From the NCBI GenBank assembly GCA_047607345.1, contig JASGDF010000139.1:1-64000 (forward strand): 64,000 nucleotides of DNA. Reading direction: 5' to 3'. Below are positions 1 through 7,082 of the stretch, one piece after another (position 1 is the first letter of the stretch; every line of letters begins with the position of its first letter). The translations under genes and the position numbers were made by a program. Source of the stretch: Pseudomonas_S sp047607345 (GTDB lineage Bacteria; Pseudomonadota; Gammaproteobacteria; Xanthomonadales; Xanthomonadaceae). The notes below the pieces were generated by a model. The model was not told the origin of the DNA. It saw only the letters and a list, made by a program, of their open reading frames with translations, and ran no database searches.

Positions 1-226
1 CCGCCACCGCCGCGCGCACCCGCGCCGCAAAATCGGCGGGCGCGGGCGCGCAGGCCGCGCCGCGCAACACATCGCCGAGCATTTGCCAGCGCTCGTGGCA
101 ACCGGACAGCTCCTCGTCGTGCTCCAGGCGCCGCAACAGGAAGCGGGTCTCGTCCGCGGCCAGCTCGCCGTCGATCAACGCGGACAGCTGCTGCCGGTAG
201 TGGATCTCGAACTTGTCGGTAGTCAT
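1..226 (-). CDS. rseA: RseA-type anti-sigma-E factor, N-terminal part (cut by window edge)
   Basis: This is the first 75 codons of a protein that begins MTTDKFEIHYRQQLSALIDG and continues with ELAADETRFLLRRLEHDEEL. The pattern (short acidic N-terminus, SALIDGEL, then a helix with RRL) is the cytoplasmic sigma-binding domain of RseA/MucA-type anti-sigma factors, which hold RpoE at the inner membrane until envelope stress triggers their proteolysis. The start lies 15 bases beyond the rpoE stop codon, which is the usual rpoE-rseA order and implies co-transcription. The transmembrane and periplasmic parts lie outside the window, so the family call rests on the N-terminal domain and the position behind rpoE. 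Confidence 0.85.
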   Translation of the reverse strand, partial: MTTDKFEIHYRQQLSALIDGELAADETRFLLRRLEHDEELSGCHERWQMLGDVLRGAACAPAPADFAARVRAAVA

Positions 227-240
227 GGACGGGTTATGGC

Positions 241-861
241 TCATACACGATGTCGCTCACGGGTCGCACTGGCGGTTTCGAGCAGGGGACGCAGTTCGGC
301 GTCGATGGCCTCGCGCGCCCGGAAGATGCGCGAGCGCACCGTGCCGATCGGGCAATCCATCTTCTGCGCGATGTCCTCGTAGCTCATGCCCTCGACCTCG
401 CGCAGGGTGATCGCCGCGCGCAGTTCCTCGGGCAAGGCTTGGACCGCGCGCATCACGGTTTGTTCCAGCTCCTGTCGCATCAGTTCATGCTCCGGGGTGT
501 CGCTGTCGCGCAACCGCGTCGCGCCGTCGAACTGTTCGGCGTCGGCGACGTCGATGTCGTCGGTGGGCGGACGGCGGTTGTGGGCGACCAGATGGTTCTT
601 GGCGGTGTTCACGGCGATACGGTGCAACCAGGTATAGAACTGGCTGTCGCCCCGGAAGTTCCCGATCGCGCGGTAGGCGCGGATGAAGGTCTCCTGGGCC
701 ACGTCCTGGCACTCGCTCCAGTCGGCGACGTAACGCCCGATCAGAGCGACGATCCGGTGCTGGTACTTGCGTACCAACACGTCGAACGCCGCGCTCTCGC
801 CGCGCTGCACGCGCCGGACCAGTTCCAGGTCCAGTTCCTGTGGTGTTTCGACTTCGGCCAT
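241..861 (-). CDS. rpoE: RNA polymerase sigma factor RpoE (sigma-E, ECF family)
   Basis: A 206-residue ECF sigma factor that directs RNA polymerase to envelope-stress promoters. Region 2 is clear (DVLVRKYQHRIVALI, then DVAQETFIRAYRAI and FYTWLHRIAVNTAKN), as is region 4 (LPEELRAAITLREVEGMSYE followed by IGTVRSRIFRARE). The frame stays open upstream to 1095, but the ATG at 861 (MAEVETPQELD) matches the usual family N-terminus and has AGGAG about 11 bases upstream; the extra 78 residues are low-complexity promoter DNA read through. It is followed at once by rseA. A sigma-E-like promoter at 900-928 suggests autoregulation. Confidence 0.95.
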   Translation of the reverse strand: MAEVETPQELDLELVRRVQRGESAAFDVLVRKYQHRIVALIGRYVADWSECQDVAQETFIRAYRAIGNFRGDSQFYTWLHRIAVNTAKNHLVAHNRRPPTDDIDVADAEQFDGATRLRDSDTPEHELMRQELEQTVMRAVQALPEELRAAITLREVEGMSYEDIAQKMDCPIGTVRSRIFRAREAIDAELRPLLETASATRERHRV

Positions 862-899
862 GTCGGGCCGCACTCCTGTCGCCCGAACCAGCTCGGGCC

Positions 900-928
900 T
901 TGTGACCGCTGTTGAAGGAAAAAGTTCA
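900..928 (-). promoter_or_regulatory. Candidate sigma-E-type promoter of rpoE
   Basis: On the minus strand TGAACTT is followed after 15 bases by GTCACAA, close to the ECF/sigma-E pattern GAACTT-N15/16-TCNNA. It lies 39 bases upstream of the chosen rpoE start. RpoE autoregulation is common in this order. The assignment is by eye only. Confidence 0.5.
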
Positions 929-1093
929 GCCGCCGCCATCGACGCCCGTTCCCAGGTTGGCGGGCGTGGCGTGACGGGGCCAATCCCCGGCACTCGCACG
1001 GCACGTCCTCCCTCCCCTATTGGGATTTGACGTGAAGGAAACAACCTCTGGATGATAACGGGCCTTTCCATACATATCCGGATGGACCGCCCC

Positions 1094-3157
1094 ATGCTCT
1101 CAGGCTTCGATGGGCTCCGATTCAGTCACTGGCACGCCGACATCCGCGACGACGGCGTGGTGGTGCTGAGCCTCGATCGCCAGGATGCGCCGGTCAACGC
1201 GTTCTCGCAGGACGTGCTGCTGGAGCTGGGCGACATCGTCGAGCGCATCGCGATCGACCCGCCCAAGGGCGTGGTGATCCGCTCGGCCAAGGCCAACGGC
1301 TTCATCGCCGGCGCCGATCTGAAGGAATTCCAGGAATTCGACCGCCGCGGCACGGTCAACGATGCGATCCGCCGCGGCCAGTCCGTGTTCCAGAAACTGG
1401 CCGAGCTGCCCTGCCCGACCGTGGCCGCGATCCACGGTTTCTGCATGGGCGGCGGCGCCGAGATCGCGCTGGCCTGCGACTACCGCATCGCCAGCAACGA
1501 CGCGTCCACCCGCATCGGCCTGCCGGAAACCAAGCTGGGCATCTTTCCGGGCTGGGGCGGCAGCGCGCGCCTGCCGCGGCTGATCGGCGCGCCGGCCGCG
1601 ATGGACCTGATGCTGACCGGCCGCACCGTGTCGGCCAGCGCCGCGCGGGCGATGGGCCTGGTCGACAAGGTGGCGGCACCGGCGGTGCTGCTCGACGGCG
1701 CGCTCGCACTCGCGCTGTCGGGCGCCACGCGGCCGTTCAAGCAGCGCCTGCTCGGCTGGGCCAGCAACACCTGGATCGCGCGCACGATCCTCGCCCCGCA
1801 GATGAGCAAGCAGGTCGCGCGCAAGGCGAAGAAGGACCAGTACCCGGCACCGTACGCGCTGATCGGCGTGTGGCAGCGCGCCGGCGGCGGCGGCATCCAG
1901 GCACGCCTGGACGCCGAGCGCCGTGCCGTGGTCAAGCTCGCCGGCACCTCGACCGCGCGCAACCTGATCCGCATCTTCTTCCTGACCGAGCGCCTGAAAG
2001 GCCTGGGCGGCAAGGATCATGCGATCGGCCACGTCCATGTGATCGGCGCCGGGGTGATGGGCGGCGACATCGCCGCCTGGTCGGCCTACAAGGGCTTCGA
2101 GGTGACGCTGCAGGACCGCGAGCAGCGCTACATCGACGGCGCGCTCTCACGTGCGCAGGCGCTGTTCGCCAAGCGCGTCAAGGACGACGGCAAACGCACG
2201 GCGGTGGCGGCGCGATTGAAAGGCGACCTGGCCGGCGACGGCGTGGCGCCGGCCGACCTGGTGATCGAGGCGATCATCGAGAACCCGGAGGCCAAGCGCG
2301 AGCTGTACCAGGCACTGGAGCCGCGGCTGAAGCCCGACGCGCTGCTGACCACCAACACCTCCTCGATCCCGCTGGCCGAGCTGCGCGGGCACATCGCGCG
2401 GCCGGCGCAGTTCGCCGGCCTGCACTACTTCAACCCGGTGGCGCAGATGCCGCTGGTGGAGATCGTGCAGCACGACCAGTTCGACGCGGCCAACGTCAAG
2501 CGCCTGGCCGCGTTCTGCAAGGCGCTGGACAAGCTCCCGGTGCCGGTGGCCGGCACGCCGGGTTTCCTGGTCAACCGCGTGCTGTTCCCGTATCTGCTGG
2601 AAGCGGCCAGTGCGTATGCCGAGGGCATCCCCGGCGCGGTGATCGACAAGGCCGCGGTGAAGTTCGGCATGCCGATGGGACCGATCGAACTGATCGACAC
2701 GGTCGGCCTGGACGTGGCGGCCGGCGTCGGCGCCGAGTTGGCGCCGTTCCTGGGCCTGCAGATCCCGGCGGCGCTGCAGACGGTCGAGCCCGGCAAGCGC
2801 GGCAAGAAGGACGGCCAGGGCCTCTACAAGTGGGAGAACGGCAAGCCGGTCAAGCCGGAGGTGCCAGCCGACTACACCGCGCCGGACGACCTGGAGGACC
2901 GCCTGATCCTGCCGCTGCTCAACGAGGCCGTGGCCTGCCTGCACGACGGCGTGGTCGCCGACGCCGATCTGCTCGATGCAGGCGTGATCTTCGGCACCGG
3001 CTTCGCGCCGTTCCGCGGCGGCCCGATCCAGCACATCCGCGCGACTGGCGCCGACGCCCTGCACGAACGCCTGAAGACGTTGCAGGCCCGCCACGGCGGG
3101 CGCTTCGCACCGCGCCCGGGCTGGGATTCGCCGGCATTGCGCGAACCGGTGGCCTGA
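1094..3157 (+). CDS. Fused enoyl-CoA hydratase / 3-hydroxyacyl-CoA dehydrogenase (FadB/FadJ family)
   Basis: A 687-residue multifunctional fatty-acid beta-oxidation protein. The N-terminal crotonase domain (about 1-200) has the oxyanion-hole segments GFIAGADLKEF and HGFCMGGGAEIALACDYRIA. The central NAD-binding domain begins near residue 315 with the Rossmann motif VIGAGVMGGDIAAW and contains TTNTSSIPLAEL and LHYFNPVAQMPLVEI. The C-terminal 3HCDH domain has TPGFLVNRVLFPYLLEA. The order hydratase then dehydrogenase fits FadB/FadJ; the FadA thiolase partner is not in this window, so I give no gene symbol. An earlier in-frame ATG at 1052 exists, but ATG 1094 (MLSGFDGLRFSHW) gives a normal N-terminus. 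It is divergent from rpoE. Confidence 0.9.
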   Translation: MLSGFDGLRFSHWHADIRDDGVVVLSLDRQDAPVNAFSQDVLLELGDIVERIAIDPPKGVVIRSAKANGFIAGADLKEFQEFDRRGTVNDAIRRGQSVFQKLAELPCPTVAAIHGFCMGGGAEIALACDYRIASNDASTRIGLPETKLGIFPGWGGSARLPRLIGAPAAMDLMLTGRTVSASAARAMGLVDKVAAPAVLLDGALALALSGATRPFKQRLLGWASNTWIARTILAPQMSKQVARKAKKDQYPAPYALIGVWQRAGGGGIQARLDAERRAVVKLAGTSTARNLIRIFFLTERLKGLGGKDHAIGHVHVIGAGVMGGDIAAWSAYKGFEVTLQDREQRYIDGALSRAQALFAKRVKDDGKRTAVAARLKGDLAGDGVAPADLVIEAIIENPEAKRELYQALEPRLKPDALLTTNTSSIPLAELRGHIARPAQFAGLHYFNPVAQMPLVEIVQHDQFDAANVKRLAAFCKALDKLPVPVAGTPGFLVNRVLFPYLLEAASAYAEGIPGAVIDKAAVKFGMPMGPIELIDTVGLDVAAGVGAELAPFLGLQIPAALQTVEPGKRGKKDGQGLYKWENGKPVKPEVPADYTAPDDLEDRLILPLLNEAVACLHDGVVADADLLDAGVIFGTGFAPFRGGPIQHIRATGADALHERLKTLQARHGGRFAPRPGWDSPALREPVA

Positions 3158-3164
3158 TCGGCCT

Positions 3165-3230
3165 GTGGGAGGGACTTCAGCCCCGACGGGCTTTCCCGGG
3201 AAGGCCCGTCGGGGCTGAAGCCCCTCCCAC
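3165..3230. repeat. REP-like palindrome, copy 1
   Basis: Inverted repeat of about 27 bases per arm (GTGGGAGGGACTTCAGCCCC at the left end, its complement with one G:T-compatible change at the right). It lies between the convergent ends of the beta-oxidation gene and the CDF transporter gene and could fold as a terminator for both. It is a variant of the same family as the elements at 4282, 13119 and 48671. Confidence 0.85.
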
Positions 3231-3232
3231 CA

Positions 3233-4207
3233 TCAGGAATGGACGTGACCGTGATGGCCCTGGCGATCCGGCCCGTGATCGTCGTGGTCGTGGTCGTGGT
3301 CGTGGTCGTGCGGCTGGCCCACGCTGCACGCGTCGCCGCAGTGGTCGGCCTCGATCTGCAAGGTGACGTGGTCGATCCCGAAGCGCTCGTGCAGCAGCTG
3401 GCCGAGCCGGCGCCGCAGCGCGTCGGGTTCGCCGCCGTCGGCGATGACGACATGCGCGGTCAGCGCCGGGGTGCTCGAGGCCAGCGCCCACACGTGCAGG
3501 TCGTGCACGTCGACCACCCCCGGATGCGCGCCCAGCTCGGCGCGAACCGCGCCCAGGTCCACACCCTTGGGCACGCCCTCCAGCAGCACGTTGACCGCCT
3601 CGCGCAGCAGCACCCAGGTGCGCGGCAGCACCCACAGGCCGATCAGCACCGCCAGGATCGGATCGATCAGCTGCCAGCCGGTGAAGCGAATCAGCAGCGC
3701 GCCGATGATCACCGCCACCGAGCCGAGCATGTCGCTCCACACTTCCAGGTAGGCGCCCTTGACGTTCAGGCTCTCGCCGCTGCCGGCGTGCAGCAGGCGC
3801 ATCGCGATCAGGTTGACCACCAGGCCCAGCGCGGCGATGACCAGCATGCCAGTGGAAGCGATCGCCTGCGGCTCGCGGAAGCGCTCCACCGCCTCCCACA
3901 GGATGTAGCCGCCGACCACGAACAGCAGCGCGCCGTTGACCAGCGCGCCAAGCGCTTCCAGGCGGGCGTAGCCGTAGGTTCGGCGCGCGTCGGGCGGGCG
4001 CCGGCTCAGGCGCACCGCGAGCAATGCGATCATCAGCCCGAGCGTGTCGGTTGCCATGTGCGCGGCGTCGGACAGCAGCGCCAGGCTGTTGGTGACGAAG
4101 GCCCCCACGATCTCGGCCAGCAGGAAGCCGCCGGTCAGGCCCAGTGCCCACCACAGCGGCTTCTCATGGCGGATCGTGCTCGGTGCGTGGTTGTGGTCGT
4201 GTCCCAT
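3233..4207 (-). CDS. Cation diffusion facilitator (CDF) zinc/divalent metal exporter
   Basis: A 324-residue inner-membrane CDF protein expected to exchange Zn2+ (or Cd2+/Co2+) for protons. It has six predicted membrane segments. The metal-site signatures are visible in TM2 (NSLALLSDAAHMATDTLGL) and TM5 (YLEVWSDMLGSVAV), followed by a cytoplasmic domain with DVHDLHVWAL. The N-terminus (MGHDHNHAP) and C-terminus (HDHDHDHDHDDH, GHHGHVHS) are His-rich, which favours zinc. The frame is open to 4603, but ATG 4207 has a strong GGAGGAG ribosome site; upstream sequence belongs to a REP element and the mmsB remnant. ZitB/CzcD-like; the exact metal is inferred. Confidence 0.92.
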   Translation of the reverse strand: MGHDHNHAPSTIRHEKPLWWALGLTGGFLLAEIVGAFVTNSLALLSDAAHMATDTLGLMIALLAVRLSRRPPDARRTYGYARLEALGALVNGALLFVVGGYILWEAVERFREPQAIASTGMLVIAALGLVVNLIAMRLLHAGSGESLNVKGAYLEVWSDMLGSVAVIIGALLIRFTGWQLIDPILAVLIGLWVLPRTWVLLREAVNVLLEGVPKGVDLGAVRAELGAHPGVVDVHDLHVWALASSTPALTAHVVIADGGEPDALRRRLGQLLHERFGIDHVTLQIEADHCGDACSVGQPHDHDHDHDHDDHGPDRQGHHGHVHS

Positions 4208-4281
4208 CGTGTCTCCTCCAATGGACGGCACGATAACCGCGGCGGATGTCCGGAGACTATTACACACCCCTGCCCTCGCGC

Positions 4282-4358
4282 TTTTCGTAGGAGCGACTTC
4301 AGTCGCGATGGCTTTCCCGACAAGGCCCCGATCGCGACTGAAGTCGCTCCTACGAAAA
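4282..4358. repeat. REP-like palindrome, copy 2 (perfect 28-bp arms)
   Basis: Arms at 4282-4309 and 4331-4358 are perfect 28-bp inverted repeats containing GTAGGAGCGACTTCAGTCGC, with a 21-bp loop. It sits between the 3' end of the mmsB remnant and the CDF gene start. The arms run from TTTTC to GAAAA, so the hairpin could also terminate transcripts in either direction. Confidence 0.9.
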
Positions 4359-4374
4359 AGCAAGAAAAGAGAAT

Positions 4375-4740
4375 CTAGCGCGAGCCGGCGACCAGCTTCA
4401 CCACACTGGAGAAGTCCAGCGCGCCGTTGCCGGCGCGGCTGTTCATCGCATAGAGGTTGCGCGCCAGCTCGCCGAGCGGGATCGCCGCGCCTACCCCCAT
4501 CGCCGCCTCCACCGCCAGGCCCAGGTCCTTGAACATCAGGTCGTTGCCGAAGCCGCCGCTGTAGCCGCGCGAGGCCGGCGCGTTCTCCAGCACGCCCGGC
4601 CACGGGTTGCAGACCTCGGTGGCCCAGCTGCGGCCGGTGCTGACCGCCATCATCTGCGACAGCACCTTCGAATCGAGCCCATGCGTGACGCCCAGCGCGA
4701 TGGCCTCGCCGGTGACCACCATGATTACGAGAAGCGCCCC
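4375..4740 (-). pseudogene. mmsB: 3-hydroxyisobutyrate dehydrogenase C-terminal remnant
   Basis: The last 120 or so residues match the C-terminal all-helical domain of 3-hydroxyisobutyrate dehydrogenase (valine catabolism): GEAIALGVTHGLD, CNPWPGVLENAPASRGYSGG, FGNDLMFKDLGLAVEAA and the terminal LDFSSVVKLV. Homology stops upstream of LLVIMVVTGEAIALG, near 4740. The residues read further upstream in this frame show no NAD-binding GxGxxG domain, so roughly the first 175 residues are missing. The break adjoins the rhamnogalacturonan lyase gene on the other strand, so a rearrangement or insertion probably removed the 5' part. The exact junction is approximate. Confidence 0.75.
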
Positions 4741-4923
4741 ATACGCAACCGCCGTGTCATCGCATTGCCTTGTTCCATCTGGCCATTGCCACCGACCGCA
4801 GCGAATTTCCACACCTGCCGTGACGACTGTCTGGGTTTGCGACTGACCGCATTGACAGCACTCGTGCCCATTACCGCTAATGGCACGCACTTGGCGAATC
4901 CCGCCAGATACAGGGGAAAATCC

Positions 4924-6591
4924 GTGGTCATTCAAAACCGCGTACGCAAAGCGGCGCTTTGCGTCGTGTTCGCCTGCGTCACGTTATTACCGGCAATTGC
5001 CAACGCGTTCGGCCTTACCTCAGATTCCAAATACTTCATCGTCGACACCGGCGCCGACCTGATCTTCAAAGTCCGCCGTGTCGATTCGGGCAGCAGCACG
5101 CAGGCCGGGGGCGACCTGGCCTCGATCATCTACAACGGCGTGCAATATCAGGACACCTCGCGCGGCAGCCAGCTCAACCTGGGCGCCGATTCACTCTACG
5201 ACGATGGCACCGACGCCACCGTCGAGGCCGAGCAGGTCGACGACGATCACATCAAGATCACCGTCACCCAGGGCGACTTGATCCACTACTACCTGGCCGT
5301 GAACGGCGAGGCCCGGATCTACATGGGCACGGTGTTCACGTCCGAGCCTTCCGCGGGCTATGTGCGCTACATCCTGCGCGTACCGTATGCGCGGCTGCCC
5401 TATGGCCCGGAGGCCTCGGACATGAACGGCGCCACGGTGGCGGTCGAGTCCGGCGACGTCTCCGCGCTGACCACCGGCGAGACCCGCTCCAAGCACTATT
5501 CCGGCCTGCGCGCCAAGGACTGGAGCTACATCGGCGCCACTGGCAGCGACATCGGCATGTGGATGGTGCGCGGCAACAGCGAGGGCATGTCGGGCGGGCC
5601 GTTCTACCGTTGCCTGAACAACCGCGGCGGCACCGACCAGGAGATCACCTACATGATCAACTACGGCATGGCGCAGACCGAGGATTTCCGCTTCGGCATC
5701 CTCAACACCTACGCGCTGGTCTTCACCGACGGCAGCGCGCCGGATACGGACGATATCGATTTCTCGTGGATGGCCGACATGGACCTGGAGGGCTACCTGG
5801 ATGCCGACGGGCGCGGCGCGGTCAGCGGCAGCGTCACCAGCGGCATCGATACGTCCACCTACGACTACACCGTCGGCCTGAGCAACGACGTGGCCCAGTA
5901 CTGGGGTGACGTCAGCGCCGACGACGGCAGCTTCTCGGTGTCCGACGTACGGCCGGGCGACTACACGCTGACGATCTACAAGAACGAGCTGGCGGTCTAC
6001 ACCGGCACGGCCACCGTCAGCGCGGGCGAGACCACCGCCACCGGCGATCTGACGGTCACGGATGATCCTTCCGACACCACCGCGGTGTGGCGCATCGGCG
6101 AATGGGACGGCACGCCCGCCGAATTCCTCAACGCCACCAATGTCATCGCGATGCACCCGTCCGACTCCCGCCTGTCCTCATGGAGCCCTGGCGACTACGT
6201 CGTTGACGAATCCGACGACGCCACCGGCTTCCCGGCCTACCAATGGAAGGACGTCAACAACGGCCAGGTCATCACCTTCACCCTGACCGAGGACCAGGTC
6301 GCCAAGTCCACCTTGCGCGTAGGCATCACCGTCGCCTATGCCGGCGCACGCCCGCGCGTCACCGTGAACGGATGGAGCGCCACTTCCCCCAGCGCATCCA
6401 CCCAGCCCTCCACGCGCAGCCTGACGGTGGGCACCTACCGCGGCAACAACCACACCTTCAGCTACACGATTCCGGCCAGCAAGCTGCAAGCCGGCGAGAA
6501 CACCCTGACCCTGACCCTGATCAGCGGCAGCTCCGGTGACGACTACCTCAGCCCGGGCGTGGCCTACGACGCGATCGACCTGATTCAGTAA
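4924..6591 (+). CDS. Secreted rhamnogalacturonan lyase, polysaccharide lyase family 4
   Basis: A 555-residue exported protein that should cleave rhamnogalacturonan I of pectin by beta-elimination. GTG 4924 is chosen because AGGGGA lies about 7 bases upstream and it yields a clean signal peptide (basic start, AALCVVFACVTLLPAIANA, cleavage before FGLTSD). Three domains are recognisable: a large beta-sandwich (about 24-270) with ETRSKHYSGLRAKDW and SSxGPF-like MSGGPFYRCLN; a FnIII-like domain (about 285-360) starting DLEGYLDADGRGAVSG; and a C-terminal CBM-like domain with WRIGEWDGTPAEFLNA, MHPSDSRLSSW and SGSSGDDYLSPG. These are hallmark segments of the PL4 enzymes of fungi and of Dickeya RhiE. 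It begins where mmsB homology ends, which suggests acquisition by transfer. Confidence 0.9.
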   Translation: MVIQNRVRKAALCVVFACVTLLPAIANAFGLTSDSKYFIVDTGADLIFKVRRVDSGSSTQAGGDLASIIYNGVQYQDTSRGSQLNLGADSLYDDGTDATVEAEQVDDDHIKITVTQGDLIHYYLAVNGEARIYMGTVFTSEPSAGYVRYILRVPYARLPYGPEASDMNGATVAVESGDVSALTTGETRSKHYSGLRAKDWSYIGATGSDIGMWMVRGNSEGMSGGPFYRCLNNRGGTDQEITYMINYGMAQTEDFRFGILNTYALVFTDGSAPDTDDIDFSWMADMDLEGYLDADGRGAVSGSVTSGIDTSTYDYTVGLSNDVAQYWGDVSADDGSFSVSDVRPGDYTLTIYKNELAVYTGTATVSAGETTATGDLTVTDDPSDTTAVWRIGEWDGTPAEFLNATNVIAMHPSDSRLSSWSPGDYVVDESDDATGFPAYQWKDVNNGQVITFTLTEDQVAKSTLRVGITVAYAGARPRVTVNGWSATSPSASTQPSTRSLTVGTYRGNNHTFSYTIPASKLQAGENTLTLTLISGSSGDDYLSPGVAYDAIDLIQ

Positions 6592-7082
6592 CACCGCCCC
6601 TCGGGCATCAGGCCCCGCGCCCCCGGCACGATCTGGCCGGGCGGCGCGGGGTGCTGTTCCAGGGCCGAAGCGCCCGCCGCTGCCGAATTAAGAGCAGCCA
6701 AAGAAACCCAGCCGTCGTCCCCGACAGCACGGCAACGCATGTTCGATCCAGCGCGCCGCGCGCCATCACTGGCCGGCCGGTTGAGCCCGGCCGGCTGGCG
6801 TACCGCCTCCGCGTCGACCTCCTGGCCTGCGCGGATGGCCAAGACCTGATGACACGCCACGACGCCTTGCCGGACAGGATCTGCAGACGGCCCACGAGCG
6901 GCACGCCCGATCGCCGCGACGCAGCGTGGACCAGTTGATCTTCCGCCACCACGCCTCGACGATCGAATCTGATCCCACCTTGGGCGCTCGCCGCCGATTT
7001 GGCTACCCTATAGCGCTGCTTTCGCCCCGTCACGACGGCCGGCCCCCTGCCCCGTCCTCCCCCTTCGACGTCTAGCCCCCTG
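6592..7082. other. Gene-free spacer between the lyase gene and mutS
   Basis: I see no convincing gene here. An imperfect GC-rich hairpin (CCCCGCGCC... ...GCGGCGCGGGG, about 6613-6651) lies just after the lyase stop and may act as a terminator, though no T-tract follows. The short frames in the rest lack ribosome sites and family signatures. The mutS promoter should lie in the last 150 bases, but I could not assign it. Confidence 0.5.

Noticed and set aside
3280..3320. GTGGTCGTGGTC simple repeat
   Set aside because: It encodes the His/Asp-rich tail of the CDF transporter on the minus strand, a functional metal-binding tail rather than an independent repeat element.
4282..4358. Perfect hairpin considered as an ordinary terminator only
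   Set aside because: Its arms match three other sites in the window, so it is better described as a REP-family element that may also terminate.
6651..6938. 95-residue plus-strand frame in the spacer before mutS
   Set aside because: No ribosome site, no signature, and overlapping minus-strand frames of similar length indicate chance openness.
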